Of a DNA stretch of 64,000 nt, positions 27,316 through 36,099 are shown piece after piece. A program made the position numbers and the translations under genes. Source of the stretch: Chloroflexota bacterium (lineage in GTDB: Bacteria > Chloroflexota > Anaerolineae > Aggregatilineales > Phototrophicaceae); assembly GCA_011523515.1 (NCBI GenBank), contig WTGO01000057.1:31533-95532 (forward strand), given 5' to 3'. Below the pieces are notes generated by a model. It did not search any database and was not told the DNA's origin. It saw only the letters and a list, made by a program, of their open reading frames with translations. Numbering within the stretch: position 1 is the stretch's first letter; the number at the start of each line of letters is the position of its first letter.

Positions 27316-28386
27316 ATGGCGAAACGTACACAAATGGTCAAGGAAACGCTGGTCCACGACAGTGGGGACCACGCAGCCAAGCAGAAGGCGCTCGACGCCA
27401 CGCTGACGGACATCACCAAGCGCTACGGCGATGGCACGATCTTCAATTTGGGCGCCGGCAGCCACCTCGAGGTCGAGGCGATCCCGACCGGTTCGCTGGG
27501 CATTGACATCTCGCTGGGCGTGGGTGGTGTGCCGCGCGGGCGCATCACCGAGATCTACGGTCCGGAAAGCTCGGGCAAGACCACGCTCTGCCTGCACATC
27601 GTAGCTGAAGCGCAGCGGTCCGGCGGCATCTGCGCCTTCGTGGATATGGAGCACGCGCTCGACCCGCTCTATGCCGAGAAGATCGGCGTCGACATCCAGC
27701 AGCTCTACGTCTCGCAGCCGGACACGGGCGAGCAGGCCCTGGAAATCACCGAGCACCTGACGCGTTCGGGCGCGCTGGATGTCATCGTGGTGGACAGTGT
27801 GGCCGCGCTCGTGCCTCGTGCAGAGATCGAGGGCGAGATGGGCGATTCACATGTCGGCTTGCAGGCGCGCTTGATGAGCCAGGCGCTGCGTAAACTGGCC
27901 GGCGCCATCAAGCAATCCAATGTCTGCGTCATCTTCACCAACCAACTGCGCGAGAAAGTCGGCGTGATGTTCGGCAGTCCCGAGACCACGCCGGGCGGCC
28001 GCGCCCTGAAATTCTACGCCAGCGTGCGCATCGATATCCGCCGCATCCAGCAGATCAAACACAGCGGCGATATCGTCGGCAATCGCACCCGCGTGAAGAT
28101 CAAGAAGAACAAAGTCGCCGCGCCCTTCAAGGAATGCGAATTCGACATCATGTTCAACCAGGGCATCAGCAAGTCAGGCGAGATCATCGACATCGGCACC
28201 GAGCTGGGCATCATCGACAAGCGCGGCGCCTTCTATCGCTACGGCGATGACTTGCTGGGCCAAGGCCGTGAGAACGCCAAGCTGTTCCTGCAGAGCAACG
28301 GGGGCATGTCGGACACGATCGAAGACAAGGTGCGCCGCACCTTCGGTTTGCCGGCGATGCGGGCGGTTGGCGCTGGGGAGGGGTAG
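27316..28386 (+). CDS. recA: Recombinase RecA
   Basis: ATP-dependent strand-exchange protein and LexA co-protease; 356 residues, normal size. Walker [10 protein letters not shown] (~80-88), [20 protein letters not shown], Walker B ([18 protein letters not shown]), the MAW-like motif and L2 loop ([20 protein letters not shown]), and the C-terminal [11 protein letters not shown] region are intact. The ending is shorter in acidic residues than in E. coli. A LexA-like palindrome lies upstream. The next gene starts 131 bp downstream on the same strand. Confidence 0.97.
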   Translation: MAKRTQMVKETLVHDSGDHAAKQKALDATLTDITKRYGDGTIFNLGAGSHLEVEAIPTGSLGIDISLGVGGVPRGRITEIYGPESSGKTTLCLHIVAEAQRSGGICAFVDMEHALDPLYAEKIGVDIQQLYVSQPDTGEQALEITEHLTRSGALDVIVVDSVAALVPRAEIEGEMGDSHVGLQARLMSQALRKLAGAIKQSNVCVIFTNQLREKVGVMFGSPETTPGGRALKFYASVRIDIRRIQQIKHSGDIVGNRTRVKIKKNKVAAPFKECEFDIMFNQGISKSGEIIDIGTELGIIDKRGAFYRYGDDLLGQGRENAKLFLQSNGGMSDTIEDKVRRTFGLPAMRAVGAGEG

Positions 28387-28517
28387 GGTAATCGGCTTCG
28401 AAAACTATCCTCCAATGTGGTACCCTTGGTAACGACTCTCTAACATAGTTGTACTCCGCACAAACCTTGCTCAAGGCGTTTAAATCTTGTGCTATGGGTC
28501 GGATGGAGCATCCCAGA

Positions 28518-29765
28518 ATGTCAGGCGACAATAATGCCATAGTAGGACAGATCGTTTACGAAGTAGGCGCTGGTTTGGGTCCATACGTGCTCAACAAGTA
28601 TCGGCAATTCTATGGCGACGAGTACAAGCAGAAGCTCATTGAGAAAGTGGAATCGCCGTTCAGCGACTTGAGACCTCTTTTGAAGGATGACGACTCAATT
28701 CTTAAGGCTTTTGACGCCTACCGCTGGTTGAGAGCGATTGTGAAAGACAAGACGATCTTCCTCGATGAACTGGGTTTCGTTTCCGGAAGCGCCAAGCGGG
28801 ACTTCAATCAGGTGAACGCTTTCAATTTTGCGCATGAATTGCTCGATGCGCGGAATACTTGGGCGCACTCGAATGTACGCGATCAATTCACGAACGATGG
28901 CGTGTTTCGCATTGCGGAGAATGCGGTGCGGCTACTGGTAGCTGTCGACGCAAAAACCCATGCTTTGGTTGCCGAAGATATGATGCGCAGTATTGGCAGG
29001 AGGATTTACGGAACGTGCAACGGCGAAACACAGAGAAAACTAAAGCGGACAGAGCAAGAACTCGAATCAACCAGCCACAAATTAGAGTCGACTTTGACAG
29101 AGTTGAAATCGTACAAACGGCGCCTTGCGACCGCTGAACATGACCTCACGATTTCCAAAGTGGATTTGGACACGGCTCGCAAAGAATCGGAGGATTCCAA
29201 AGCCAGTTTGGTAGAGACCAGTCAACGCCTGATTGCGGTTGAACGAGAGCTAGCCGATACACTTCGTCGCTTGAAGCTGGCTGAGAAGGCGTCAAAAGAT
29301 GGTGCAAATGGACTGAAGAAGGCGCAACAGGCAGCGCCCGGCGAAACGCGAAGCGACGGGCGGACGAATCCTGGCCGAGCAGTGCCGGCATCGCGAGCAC
29401 GGGCAGCAGCTGGAGATGACAAATCGTCCGTCAGCACCGCTGGAGTCAAAGATTTTACCGGTCAGAATTTGGCGGATGCGCAGCTAGCGCATGCGGATCT
29501 GTCTGGCGCGCTCTTGCGTGAGGTTGATCTGTCGCGTGCAAATCTGGCCAATGCTGACCTGTCAAAAGCCGACCTGACCGGGGCAATTCTAAGGGCTGCG
29601 AACATGTCCGAGGCCAGGCTGCAAGGAGCAGACATGACTAGGGCCGACATGGAGGGCGCGACGCTCAGCCGGGCGAGACTCATAGGCGCCAAACTTGAAG
29701 GGGCGATACTGCCGGACGGCAACAAATGGACGCCGGGTACCAATATGGGCGCCTTTCTGCGCTAG
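28518..29765 (+). CDS. Swt1-like HEPN / coiled-coil / pentapeptide-repeat protein
   Basis: 415 residues. The N-terminal ~165 residues resemble the Swt1-type HEPN domain (YEVGAGLGPYVLNKYRQFYG, PFSDLRPLLKDDDSILKAFD, YRWLRAIVKDKTIF) and contain R-N-T-W-A-H (112-117), the R-x4-H catalytic motif of HEPN ribonucleases. A coiled coil spans ~170-270 (KLKRTEQELESTSHKLEST). After a Ser/Ala/Arg-rich linker come ~17 pentapeptide repeats (A(D/N)LxxA, 313-397), predicted to fold as a right-handed beta-helix. The ATG at 28518 is chosen because GGAG lies 9 bp upstream; earlier ATGs (28494, 28503) and a TTG (28449) are less supported. Function unproven: HEPN proteins of this type occur in RNA-targeting defence or stress systems (family knowledge). 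Confidence 0.8.
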   Translation: MSGDNNAIVGQIVYEVGAGLGPYVLNKYRQFYGDEYKQKLIEKVESPFSDLRPLLKDDDSILKAFDAYRWLRAIVKDKTIFLDELGFVSGSAKRDFNQVNAFNFAHELLDARNTWAHSNVRDQFTNDGVFRIAENAVRLLVAVDAKTHALVAEDMMRSIGRRIYGTCNGETQRKLKRTEQELESTSHKLESTLTELKSYKRRLATAEHDLTISKVDLDTARKESEDSKASLVETSQRLIAVERELADTLRRLKLAEKASKDGANGLKKAQQAAPGETRSDGRTNPGRAVPASRARAAAGDDKSSVSTAGVKDFTGQNLADAQLAHADLSGALLREVDLSRANLANADLSKADLTGAILRAANMSEARLQGADMTRADMEGATLSRARLIGAKLEGAILPDGNKWTPGTNMGAFLR

Positions 29766-29774
29766 GCGGAATTA

Positions 29775-30083
29775 TCAATTCTTGTCCCCCCGCTGCGCCA
29801 ACCACTCCGCCTCGCTGACCAGCTGGCCATTCTCCACTTCCTCGCCCGTGAAGCGCTTGTTTTTGTCAAAGTACAGCGTAATCTCCGCCTGAAAAGGACA
29901 CCGGGCCGCGCTGGCCAGCTTGCGGCACCAGTAGGTCTTGCCGTCGTCCGCGCGGGACAGGTCGTTCAGCGGGTCGACGCGAATGCGCAGGATCTCCTTG
30001 CACATCTTGGGCTGCACGTAGAAATAGATGCCGCGGTCTTCACTGCGCCCGCCGCCGCCGAACAGGTTCTTTAGGAAATTCAC
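29775..30083 (-). CDS. Small conserved-looking protein downstream of surE
   Basis: 102 residues, soluble, charged. It starts MNFLKNLFGGGG and has two Cys at MCKEIL and YWCRKLASAARC. It overlaps the end of surE by 4 bp, so it is translated from the same message. I do not recognise a family. The composition and length suggest a compact alpha-beta protein; RIRVDPLNDLSRADDGKTYW could bind a nucleotide or RNA, but this is only a guess. Confidence 0.7.
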   Translation of the reverse strand: MNFLKNLFGGGGRSEDRGIYFYVQPKMCKEILRIRVDPLNDLSRADDGKTYWCRKLASAARCPFQAEITLYFDKNKRFTGEEVENGQLVSEAEWLAQRGDKN

Positions 30084-30931
30084 GGCAACACGCCTTTCTC
30101 CGCGCCTCTGTGTCGAAGGGCGGAGTCTCTGCGCCCTCCTTGCTGAATCATACCATTTTCCGGTCCGGGCAAGCGCAAGTCCCAGGCCTCCAGATTCGCC
30201 ATGAATTGATGCGCCGTCATATCCAGGTGCACGGGCGTCACGCTGACGTAGTCGCGATGCACCGCCCAGACATCCGTGCCCAGCTCGTCGGTGTTGGCCT
30301 CGGGCGGCTCGCCGCCGATGCGCACAAGGCCTGCGTCCACCTCGACCAGATAATCACGGTAAACTCGCACGCCCTGCCGCGTCAGCCGGATGCCGCGCAA
30401 GTCCTGCAGCTGGCTTACCGGCGGCACATTGACGTTTAGGATAGTGAGGGGCGGTAAACCCTGCGCCAGCACCATGCTAACGACAGATAGCGCCACTTGC
30501 GCAGCCACGCGATAGTCGTCGGGATGGCCAGCATCAGCGCGGGCCAGCGAAAACGCGACAGCCGGGATGCCGTTGATCACCGCTTCCAAGGCAGCCGCGA
30601 CAGTCCCGCTATAGGTCAGGTCCTGCGCCATATTTTCCCCGCGATTGATGCCGGAAACGACGATGTCAGGGCGCTTCTCCACCAAGCCCAGCAGCGCTAA
30701 CATGATGCAATCCGCCGGCGATCCGCCAACCGCTAGCGCCGGTATGCCTTCTCCCACCGCGCAGCGTGAATAGGCGATGTCCTGGTGCAAGGTGATCTTA
30801 TGCCCGCTGGCACTCTGATTGGTGGCCGGCGCGCAGACCCGCACCTCGCCCAGATCCTGCATGGCTTCCGCCAGCTTTACGATTCCGGGCGCGTCGTAGC
30901 CGTCGTCGTTGGTCACGAGTATTGAAGTCAC
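30080..30931 (-). CDS. surE: 5'/3'-nucleotidase SurE
   Basis: Metal-dependent phosphatase acting on nucleoside monophosphates and short polyphosphates in stress and stationary phase. 283 residues. The N-terminal metal motif LVTNDDGYDAPGI (5-17, Asp-Asp pair), the P-loop-like APATNQSASGHKIT, VGGSPADCIMLAL and VVSGINRGENMAQDLTYSGT with the catalytic Asn and Ser/Gly are intact. The C-terminal ~25 residues are diverged and low-complexity. Coupled by a 4-bp overlap to the downstream small gene. A TATAGT with an upstream TGC lies ~45 bp before the start. Confidence 0.95.
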   Translation of the reverse strand: MTSILVTNDDGYDAPGIVKLAEAMQDLGEVRVCAPATNQSASGHKITLHQDIAYSRCAVGEGIPALAVGGSPADCIMLALLGLVEKRPDIVVSGINRGENMAQDLTYSGTVAAALEAVINGIPAVAFSLARADAGHPDDYRVAAQVALSVVSMVLAQGLPPLTILNVNVPPVSQLQDLRGIRLTRQGVRVYRDYLVEVDAGLVRIGGEPPEANTDELGTDVWAVHRDYVSVTPVHLDMTAHQFMANLEAWDLRLPGPENGMIQQGGRRDSALRHRGAEKGVLP

Positions 30932-30974
30932 TGATTGTCGCCTTCCTGACGCGGGGGTAGATCATTCGCCTACC

Positions 30975-30983
30975 ACTATAGCA
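30975..30983 (-). promoter_or_regulatory. Extended -10-like element upstream of surE
   Basis: Read on minus, TGC-TATAGT occurs ~45 bp before the surE ATG. No clear -35 was seen. Sequence match only. Confidence 0.3.
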
Positions 30984-31016
30984 CAGGGCGTCAGTGATCT
31001 AATGTCGCTGACGCGT

Positions 31017-32237
31017 TTATGCGCTGCAAGACCCCTGGCTCAACTCGAATTGGCGGCTCACGCCGATGTTGTCGTCTTCGCGGGTTTCAAACTCATGGTT
31101 GCCTTCGTCCGCGGTGACGCGGATCTCGTGCAGTTCAGCGTAGCGCGCGGTCAGCGTAAGGGAAATCTCCAGCAGCGCCTCTTCGCCCGCTTCCAGCGCC
31201 CGCAAATACACGGTTTCGGGATTCTGGGCCTGTACGCTGTCGTCGCTGAGCAAGTGGGCCTTTGCGGCTACCCAGGGGCTGGTCTGCGCGTCAAGCGCGC
31301 CGCTATTTCGCACGGTGGCGCGCACGATAGTTGGCTGGCCGCAGACCGGCGGATCAGGCGCCAGTTCGATGCTCGTCACAACAAGATTCACGCCCTCTTG
31401 CGGGGTCGGGGGCGCGCCGGTCTCGATGGGCAGCCCCGACGTCTCGCCCTCTGCAAACACCAAGCTGGCGTCAACCCAGGCGTCTATCGCCGTCCCGCGT
31501 CTTATGCGGTACCAGCTGCCCGCGGGATTGACGGCGATGATCAGGACTTCATCGTCGACCATGAGACTGCCGATGGGTTGGCCTGAGTCCACTCCCGGTC
31601 CCGGACGCAGGGGCGCCGGGCGGATGACCGTGCCCGTGAGTTCGCTCGGACCAGTGCCGAGGGCCGGCGCGCCGGTCGCGGTAGCTCGCGGAGCGGCTTC
31701 TGGATCAAGCTCAGCGGATGCGGCGTCTTCAGCTTGACTCGGCGCCTCCTCCAATGTAGGCGGCTCGGCAAGTTCCGGCGTGGCGGTTGCCGTTTCCGGC
31801 GCCTCGAATTGGCTGAGCGGGACCACCATAATGCTGACATCTTCGCGCGCGCCGCTGCCATCACCGCGCTCGGCGAGGACGGCGATGGTGAATTCACCCT
31901 CGCTGCTGGTCGGCCAGTCGATGGTCAAGGGCAGTACCTCGGCGTTTGTCTCGTTGGGATTGAGCTGCTCGCCCATCAATTCGTCGTTGAGCAGCACCGC
32001 GATGCGTGAAATGTCTGGACCGGCATTCTGCACCCGCGCTTGTACGATGACGGTGGCGCCGGTCTGGAATTTCTGGTTGGGCTGTGGCGCGGCGATATGA
32101 ATGACGGGAGGACCATCAAAGCTTGGGGACGGGTCGGCCGGAGTGAAATCCAAATTGCAGCCGGCCAGGAAAAGCAAGCACAGAACTTGTAACAGCATGG
32201 AGGCCGAAAGCCGTCGCTTTGCCACGCCAGACTGCAT
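31017..32237 (-). CDS. Secreted lipoprotein with SH3b and CARDB-like domains
   Basis: ~406 residues. The signal peptide ends in a lipobox (CLLFLAGC), anchoring the protein to the membrane. A first Ig-like domain (~40-150; IHIAAPQPNQKFQTGATVIV) is followed by a Pro/Glu/Ala-rich linker (~155-205), a bacterial SH3 domain (~205-265; PLRPGPGVDSGQPIGSLMVD) and a C-terminal CARDB-type Ig domain (~285-400; LVVTSIELAPDPPVCGQPTI, NSGALD). Such mosaics are common in Chloroflexota surface lipoproteins and may bind cell-wall or peptide ligands. The ATG at 32237 has GGAG 7 bp upstream; the frame upstream (to 32312) looks non-coding. The gene stands alone, divergent from coaBC. Confidence 0.82.
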   Translation of the reverse strand: MQSGVAKRRLSASMLLQVLCLLFLAGCNLDFTPADPSPSFDGPPVIHIAAPQPNQKFQTGATVIVQARVQNAGPDISRIAVLLNDELMGEQLNPNETNAEVLPLTIDWPTSSEGEFTIAVLAERGDGSGAREDVSIMVVPLSQFEAPETATATPELAEPPTLEEAPSQAEDAASAELDPEAAPRATATGAPALGTGPSELTGTVIRPAPLRPGPGVDSGQPIGSLMVDDEVLIIAVNPAGSWYRIRRGTAIDAWVDASLVFAEGETSGLPIETGAPPTPQEGVNLVVTSIELAPDPPVCGQPTIVRATVRNSGALDAQTSPWVAAKAHLLSDDSVQAQNPETVYLRALEAGEEALLEISLTLTARYAELHEIRVTADEGNHEFETREDDNIGVSRQFELSQGSCSA

Positions 32238-32474
32238 TGTTCGTCTCCTGCACGCGCCGCGCTCAAGAGTACCAACTCTAACAGAATTCGACGGATTTGG
32301 CGAACCGCGCAAACCTGCTATTTAGCTACTTTTCTGGCTCTCGGTCAACAGCGTAACAGTGTCCATTGAGGCGCGAATTATCTCGCTGCGGCGGCACTTC
32401 TGAGGTGACCGGCGGGCTTTTGTTTCGATTGCAGATTGTGTACCATTAGGGCGTGGCAAGACTGTGAGGCCGGC
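32238..32474. other. Divergent intergenic region, 237 bp
   Basis: Between the lipoprotein gene (minus) and coaBC (plus). It must contain two promoters but no clear consensus boxes were identified. No gene is seen. Confidence 0.4.
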
Positions 32475-33707
32475 ATGGAAGCGATCGCGCTTTTGCGAGA
32501 CAAACGCATCATTCTGGGTGTCTGTGGCAGCATCGCCGTCTATAAAGCGGTGGACCTCGCCAGCAAATTGACCCAGGCGGGCGCGCAAGTTGATGTGGTG
32601 CTGACAGCGGCGGCGCAGCGTTTTGTCAGCCCGCTGGCATTTCAAGCGGTGAGCGGCCGCGCGGTTTACAGCGATATGTGGTCCTCCGAGTCGGCAGGTG
32701 GCGTGTCCAGCCATATCGCCCATATCGGCTTGGCTGAAGCAGCGGATCTGCTGATCGTCGCGCCGGCCACAGCCCATACTCTGGCCAGGTTGGCGCATGG
32801 ATTCGCTGATGATATGCTGTCGGTCACGGCATTGGCGATCGCCTGTCCGCTGCTGATCGCCCCGGCGATGGACGGCAATATGTATGACAGCCCCGCAGTG
32901 CAGGCCAACTGCGAAATGCTGCGGCGGCGGGGCGCCCACTTGATCGAGCCGGACGCGGGACGATTCGCTAGTGGGTTGGCCGGGATCGGGCGCTTGCCGG
33001 ACACGGAAACCTTGCTAGGGCATATTCGGCGGGTTATCGGCGGCGACGGCGAGTTAGCCGGCCACAAGCTGGTGGTCACGGCCGGCGGCACGCGCGAGGC
33101 CATCGACCCGGTCCGCTTCATCACCAATCGCTCGACCGGCAAGCAGGGTTACGCCATCGCCCAGGCGGCGGTCGATGCCGGCGCTGATGTGGCGCTGATT
33201 TCGTCGGCGACAGGGCTGCCGGCGCCGGTCGGCGCAACGCTGGTGGCTGTCGACTCCGCCGAGTCAATGCGTGAAGCCGTCCTGGACAATGTCGCCGATT
33301 CGTCCGCCTTGATTATGGCCGCGGCGGTGGCGGATTATCGCCCGCTATCGGTGTCAGAGCAGAAAATCAAGAAGTCGGACGATAGCTTGAATTTGCCGCT
33401 GACGCGTACGGCGGACATCTTGATGGCGGTCAAGGCGCAGCGGGCGCGGACAGGCTATCCAATGATCGCGGTCGGCTTCGCGGCGGAAAGCGAAAACCTG
33501 GTGGAAAACGCCAGCGACAAACTCCAGAGCAAGGGGCTGGACCTGCTCATCGCCAACGATATAACGGCGACCGACGCGGGCTTCGCTGCCGACTCCAACC
33601 GCGTGGTCGTACTGGATATGGATGGCGGTTTGCATCACATCGATCGCACGAGCAAAGCCGAGATCGGCGCTTACATCATCGAGCGCATCGGCGGACTGCT
33701 GGACTAG
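32475..33707 (+). CDS. coaBC: Bifunctional CoaBC: phosphopantothenoylcysteine decarboxylase / synthetase
   Basis: Carries out two steps of coenzyme A synthesis. 410 residues from the chosen start (ATG 32475, GAGG 5 bp upstream; the frame extends further to a poorer start). The N-terminal CoaC half binds FMN and has the catalytic His in SHIAHIGLAEAADLLIVAPAT. The substrate-binding PxMN motif reads PAMDGNMYD, with Asp for Asn, and the lid Cys of the E. coli enzyme is replaced by Ser/Gly (FASGLAGIGRLPD), variants also found in other phyla. The C-terminal CoaB half is complete: VVTAGGTREAIDPVRFITNR, SSGxxG-like STGKQGYAIAQAA, AAVADYRP, and the K-x-KK motif (QKIKKSDD). Confidence 0.93.
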   Translation: MEAIALLRDKRIILGVCGSIAVYKAVDLASKLTQAGAQVDVVLTAAAQRFVSPLAFQAVSGRAVYSDMWSSESAGGVSSHIAHIGLAEAADLLIVAPATAHTLARLAHGFADDMLSVTALAIACPLLIAPAMDGNMYDSPAVQANCEMLRRRGAHLIEPDAGRFASGLAGIGRLPDTETLLGHIRRVIGGDGELAGHKLVVTAGGTREAIDPVRFITNRSTGKQGYAIAQAAVDAGADVALISSATGLPAPVGATLVAVDSAESMREAVLDNVADSSALIMAAAVADYRPLSVSEQKIKKSDDSLNLPLTRTADILMAVKAQRARTGYPMIAVGFAAESENLVENASDKLQSKGLDLLIANDITATDAGFAADSNRVVVLDMDGGLHHIDRTSKAEIGAYIIERIGGLLD

Positions 33708-33709
33708 CC

Positions 33710-34195
33710 CTATTCGTGACCGCGCTCCAATTCCTGCAGCGCGCTCAGGGCGCGACAGTGGGCGATGTAGGCGGCCAAGGTTTGTCCGCAGCCAATCTGA
33801 TAATAGGGGATTAGCCAGGGCGCGCCGGCGCTCGCGAAGCCGTCTTGCGTATAAGTGACGCGCGTGCCCTCGCCCTCCGGCGCGAAGCAGAGCCGGATGT
33901 CTGTGCTGCCCTCCCATGTCGGGTCGCGCCAACCGTAGGCCAGTTCCAGCGGCGGATTCCAAACTGAGATCGTACCGATGAGGTATTCGCTGCCATCGGC
34001 GAATGTTTCGTAGTAGCGGCCGCCTTCTCGCCCGTCGAAACGAATGTGCAGCGGGCGCGTCGTCTCGGGCGCGAAGCTGTAGGGAAAGACGCCCTGGCGC
34101 GGCCACCAGACATCCATCTGCTGGACGAAGATGTCGAAAGCCTGCGCCGACGGCAGCGGGACGGTGGCTTCGAGCTTTACATCGGGCATTGGCAT
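33710..34195 (-). CDS. SRPBCC (START/AHSA1-like) domain protein
   Basis: 161 residues. It begins with a strand-helix of the Bet v1 fold (EATVPLPSAQAFDIFVQQMD) and has the family's WWP region (DVWWPRQGVFPYSF) and a glycine-rich turn (REGGRYYETFADGSEY), then YGWRDPTWEGSTDIRLCFAP and a long C-terminal helix. This matches SRPBCC proteins of the polyketide-cyclase/AHSA1 group, which bind hydrophobic ligands. Convergent with coaBC with only 2 bp between stops. No operon partner, function unknown. Confidence 0.78.
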   Translation of the reverse strand: MPMPDVKLEATVPLPSAQAFDIFVQQMDVWWPRQGVFPYSFAPETTRPLHIRFDGREGGRYYETFADGSEYLIGTISVWNPPLELAYGWRDPTWEGSTDIRLCFAPEGEGTRVTYTQDGFASAGAPWLIPYYQIGCGQTLAAYIAHCRALSALQELERGHE

Positions 34196-34256
34196 CTACT
34201 ACCAGATGAAAGAACTCGGGTCCAGCATTTCAGTTCCCTATGCTTTACCTTTTCCA

Positions 34257-34673
34257 TCACTTGGGCAGTTCAAAGGTCATAAGGCCTTGAGTTCGGGAAA
34301 TGCATACATCCACCATTTCGAAGAAATTCCACTGCCCCAAGATTACAGGAACATCATCATTGCGCGCCCAGGCGAATATCTGCCTTATGCTTGGCCACGA
34401 ACCTAGGTACAAATCCGCAACTGATTTCTTTGCCGCCAGACCTCCGCCCAAGCCTTCCAAACCAGTGTAGTCTCCCCCCGTATCCCAGTCGAATCCGAGG
34501 TCAAGACCCAATTGAAAAGGCATCAAATTAATGTCGGCGTCGCTATCCAGCAGAGCCAAAGTCTGGATTTCATTCTCGGCGTATCTAATCGTCACCGGAA
34601 CTAACGGCCGCGCCATTTGGTCTGGAACGTAATCGTTCCAAATGACAAAGGGAAATGTGAGTGTTTCAAGCAT
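34257..34673 (-). CDS. Retropepsin-like aspartic protease homologue
   Basis: 138 residues. A hydrophobic core motif, TLALLDSDADINLMPFQLG (~45-63), corresponds to the LLDTGAD-x-x-x-xP catalytic loop of clan AA aspartic proteases, but the Gly after Asp-Ser is replaced by Asp. The second psi-loop is recognisable (VPVILGQWNFFEMVDVCI, ILG-x-x-x-x-x). The start at 34673 overlaps the upstream 75-aa gene by 8 bp, indicating translational coupling. Whether the Gly-to-Asp change keeps activity is uncertain; the protein may be inactive. Two-gene pairs of this kind occur in cyanobacteria and Chloroflexota (general memory). Confidence 0.6.
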   Translation of the reverse strand: MLETLTFPFVIWNDYVPDQMARPLVPVTIRYAENEIQTLALLDSDADINLMPFQLGLDLGFDWDTGGDYTGLEGLGGGLAAKKSVADLYLGSWPSIRQIFAWARNDDVPVILGQWNFFEMVDVCISRTQGLMTFELPK

Positions 34674-34893
34674 TGTCAGGAGTTTGTTCTTCTTCCAAGT
34701 CGAGGAAGCTCCTGGCCCGATTAAAATCGGCCCTAACGGACGGAATACGGGCGACACCGCCCTGCTTTGGGAACAAGGAGTCCCATTCGCTGTTTTCCTC
34801 CGCAGAGAGCTCCGCCTTCAGAAAACGAATCACCTCAAGCCTCTGCTCACGATTAGGCTGCTGCAATTCATCCAGTAGGCCGCGCGCGATCAT
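34666..34893 (-). CDS. Small acidic helical protein paired with the aspartic-protease homologue
   Basis: 75 residues, predicted helical (MIARGLLDELQQPNREQRLE, then VIRFLKAELSAEE), with many Glu/Asp. No membrane helix, no recognised family. It overlaps the next gene by 8 bp, so the two form one unit, with this protein translated first. The order and size recall antitoxin-like or adaptor proteins, but I have no motif to support that. Confidence 0.6.
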   Translation of the reverse strand: MIARGLLDELQQPNREQRLEVIRFLKAELSAEENSEWDSLFPKQGGVARIPSVRADFNRARSFLDLEEEQTPDNA

Positions 34894-35034
34894 GATTGTC
34901 CTCCCTGTCCATGCATTTCGATTTTACCATATCCTGAACGCGCCACCACGCGCGCTCGCTTGCCAGGACGCGACTATCTCGGTTACACTCCGACTGACTT
35001 TCTTTGACGCTATCCGCCCAGCGACAGATTGGAC

Positions 35035-35997
35035 ATGTCAGCTATGTTCGATGACGTGCAGCAAGTCACCGAGGCCTTGTGCGGCCAGCAATATATCCCC
35101 ACCGACGAGATTTCGACCGTCGTCTTTTTGGCTGACAAGTTAGGCAAGCCGCTGCTGACCGAGGGGCCGGCGGGCGTGGGCAAGACGGAGCTGGCCAAAG
35201 CCTGGTCCGGCGCCTCGGCCAAGCCGCTCATCCGCTTGCAATGCTACGAAGGGCTGGACGAGAACAAGGCGCTCTACGAATGGGAGTACGCCAAACAGAT
35301 GCTGTATACGCAGCTGCTGCGCGACAAACTCAGCGACCTGCTGGCTTCCGCGGAAACGCTGCGTCAGGCGGCCGATCGCCTGGGTGACGAAGACGATGTC
35401 TTCTTCAGCGAGCGCTTTCTGCTGGCGCGCCCGCTTTTGGCGGCGCTGCTCAGCGAGGAACCGGTGGTGCTGCTGATCGACGAGATAGACCGCGCCGATG
35501 CCGAATTCGAAGCCTTTTTGCTCGAAATCCTCAGCGATTTCCAGGTCTCGATTCCCGAGCTGGGCACGGTGCAAGCGCGGCATCATCCCGCCGTCGTGCT
35601 GACCAGCAATAATACCCGTGAGCTTTCCGAAGCCTTGAAGCGCCGCTGTCTGTACCTCTTCGTCGATTATCCGACCCACGAGGCCGAGCTGAACATCGTC
35701 AAAATGCGTGTGCCGGAACTGAGCGAGAAACTGGCGCGCCAGACGGTCGATGTCGTGCAGGGCATGCGCCGTATGGACTTGAAGAAGAACCCTAGCGTGT
35801 CGGAGACGATCGATTGGGCCAAGGCCCTGGTCATGCTCAATGCCGACAGCATCGACGAGAAGACGCTGGAGACCACGCTGACGGTATTGCTCAAACACGA
35901 GAGCGATGTGCAGAAGGCGCGCCGCCAGATCATGCGCGGAGGAGATGACGAGCGCTATCAAGGGCGGGGGCGCGGCGGCCGCTCGGAGTGGAATTAG
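35035..35997 (+). CDS. MoxR-type AAA+ ATPase
   Basis: ~320 residues of a MoxR family chaperone ATPase (CoxD-like). Walker A GPAGVGKTELAKAW, Walker B VVLLIDEIDRADAEFEAFLL, sensor 1 (VVLTSNNTRELSEALKRR), and the C-terminal lid (KKNPSVSETIDWAKAL) are all present. ATG at 35035 is used; TTG at 35029 and ATG at 35044 are alternatives, and no strong ribosome site separates them. MoxR proteins normally act with a VWA partner to insert metals or assemble complexes; a fitting VWA protein (CoxE-like) is encoded at 43292, but 7 kb away. A Cox-type CO dehydrogenase is not present. Confidence 0.9.
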   Translation: MSAMFDDVQQVTEALCGQQYIPTDEISTVVFLADKLGKPLLTEGPAGVGKTELAKAWSGASAKPLIRLQCYEGLDENKALYEWEYAKQMLYTQLLRDKLSDLLASAETLRQAADRLGDEDDVFFSERFLLARPLLAALLSEEPVVLLIDEIDRADAEFEAFLLEILSDFQVSIPELGTVQARHHPAVVLTSNNTRELSEALKRRCLYLFVDYPTHEAELNIVKMRVPELSEKLARQTVDVVQGMRRMDLKKNPSVSETIDWAKALVMLNADSIDEKTLETTLTVLLKHESDVQKARRQIMRGGDDERYQGRGRGGRSEWN

Positions 35998-36099
35998 GGC
36001 GACCGGATCGTCGTTTGCGCTTATCGGTCGGGCGCTGACATTTGCGGCCTGCTCCAGTAAACTGTTGCTACTGATTATCTACGCGAGCTGACTGACGCT

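Noticed and set aside
32436..32474. Upstream extension of coaBC
   Set aside because: The frame before 32475 lacks conservation and a good ribosome site; GAGG is positioned for the ATG at 32475.
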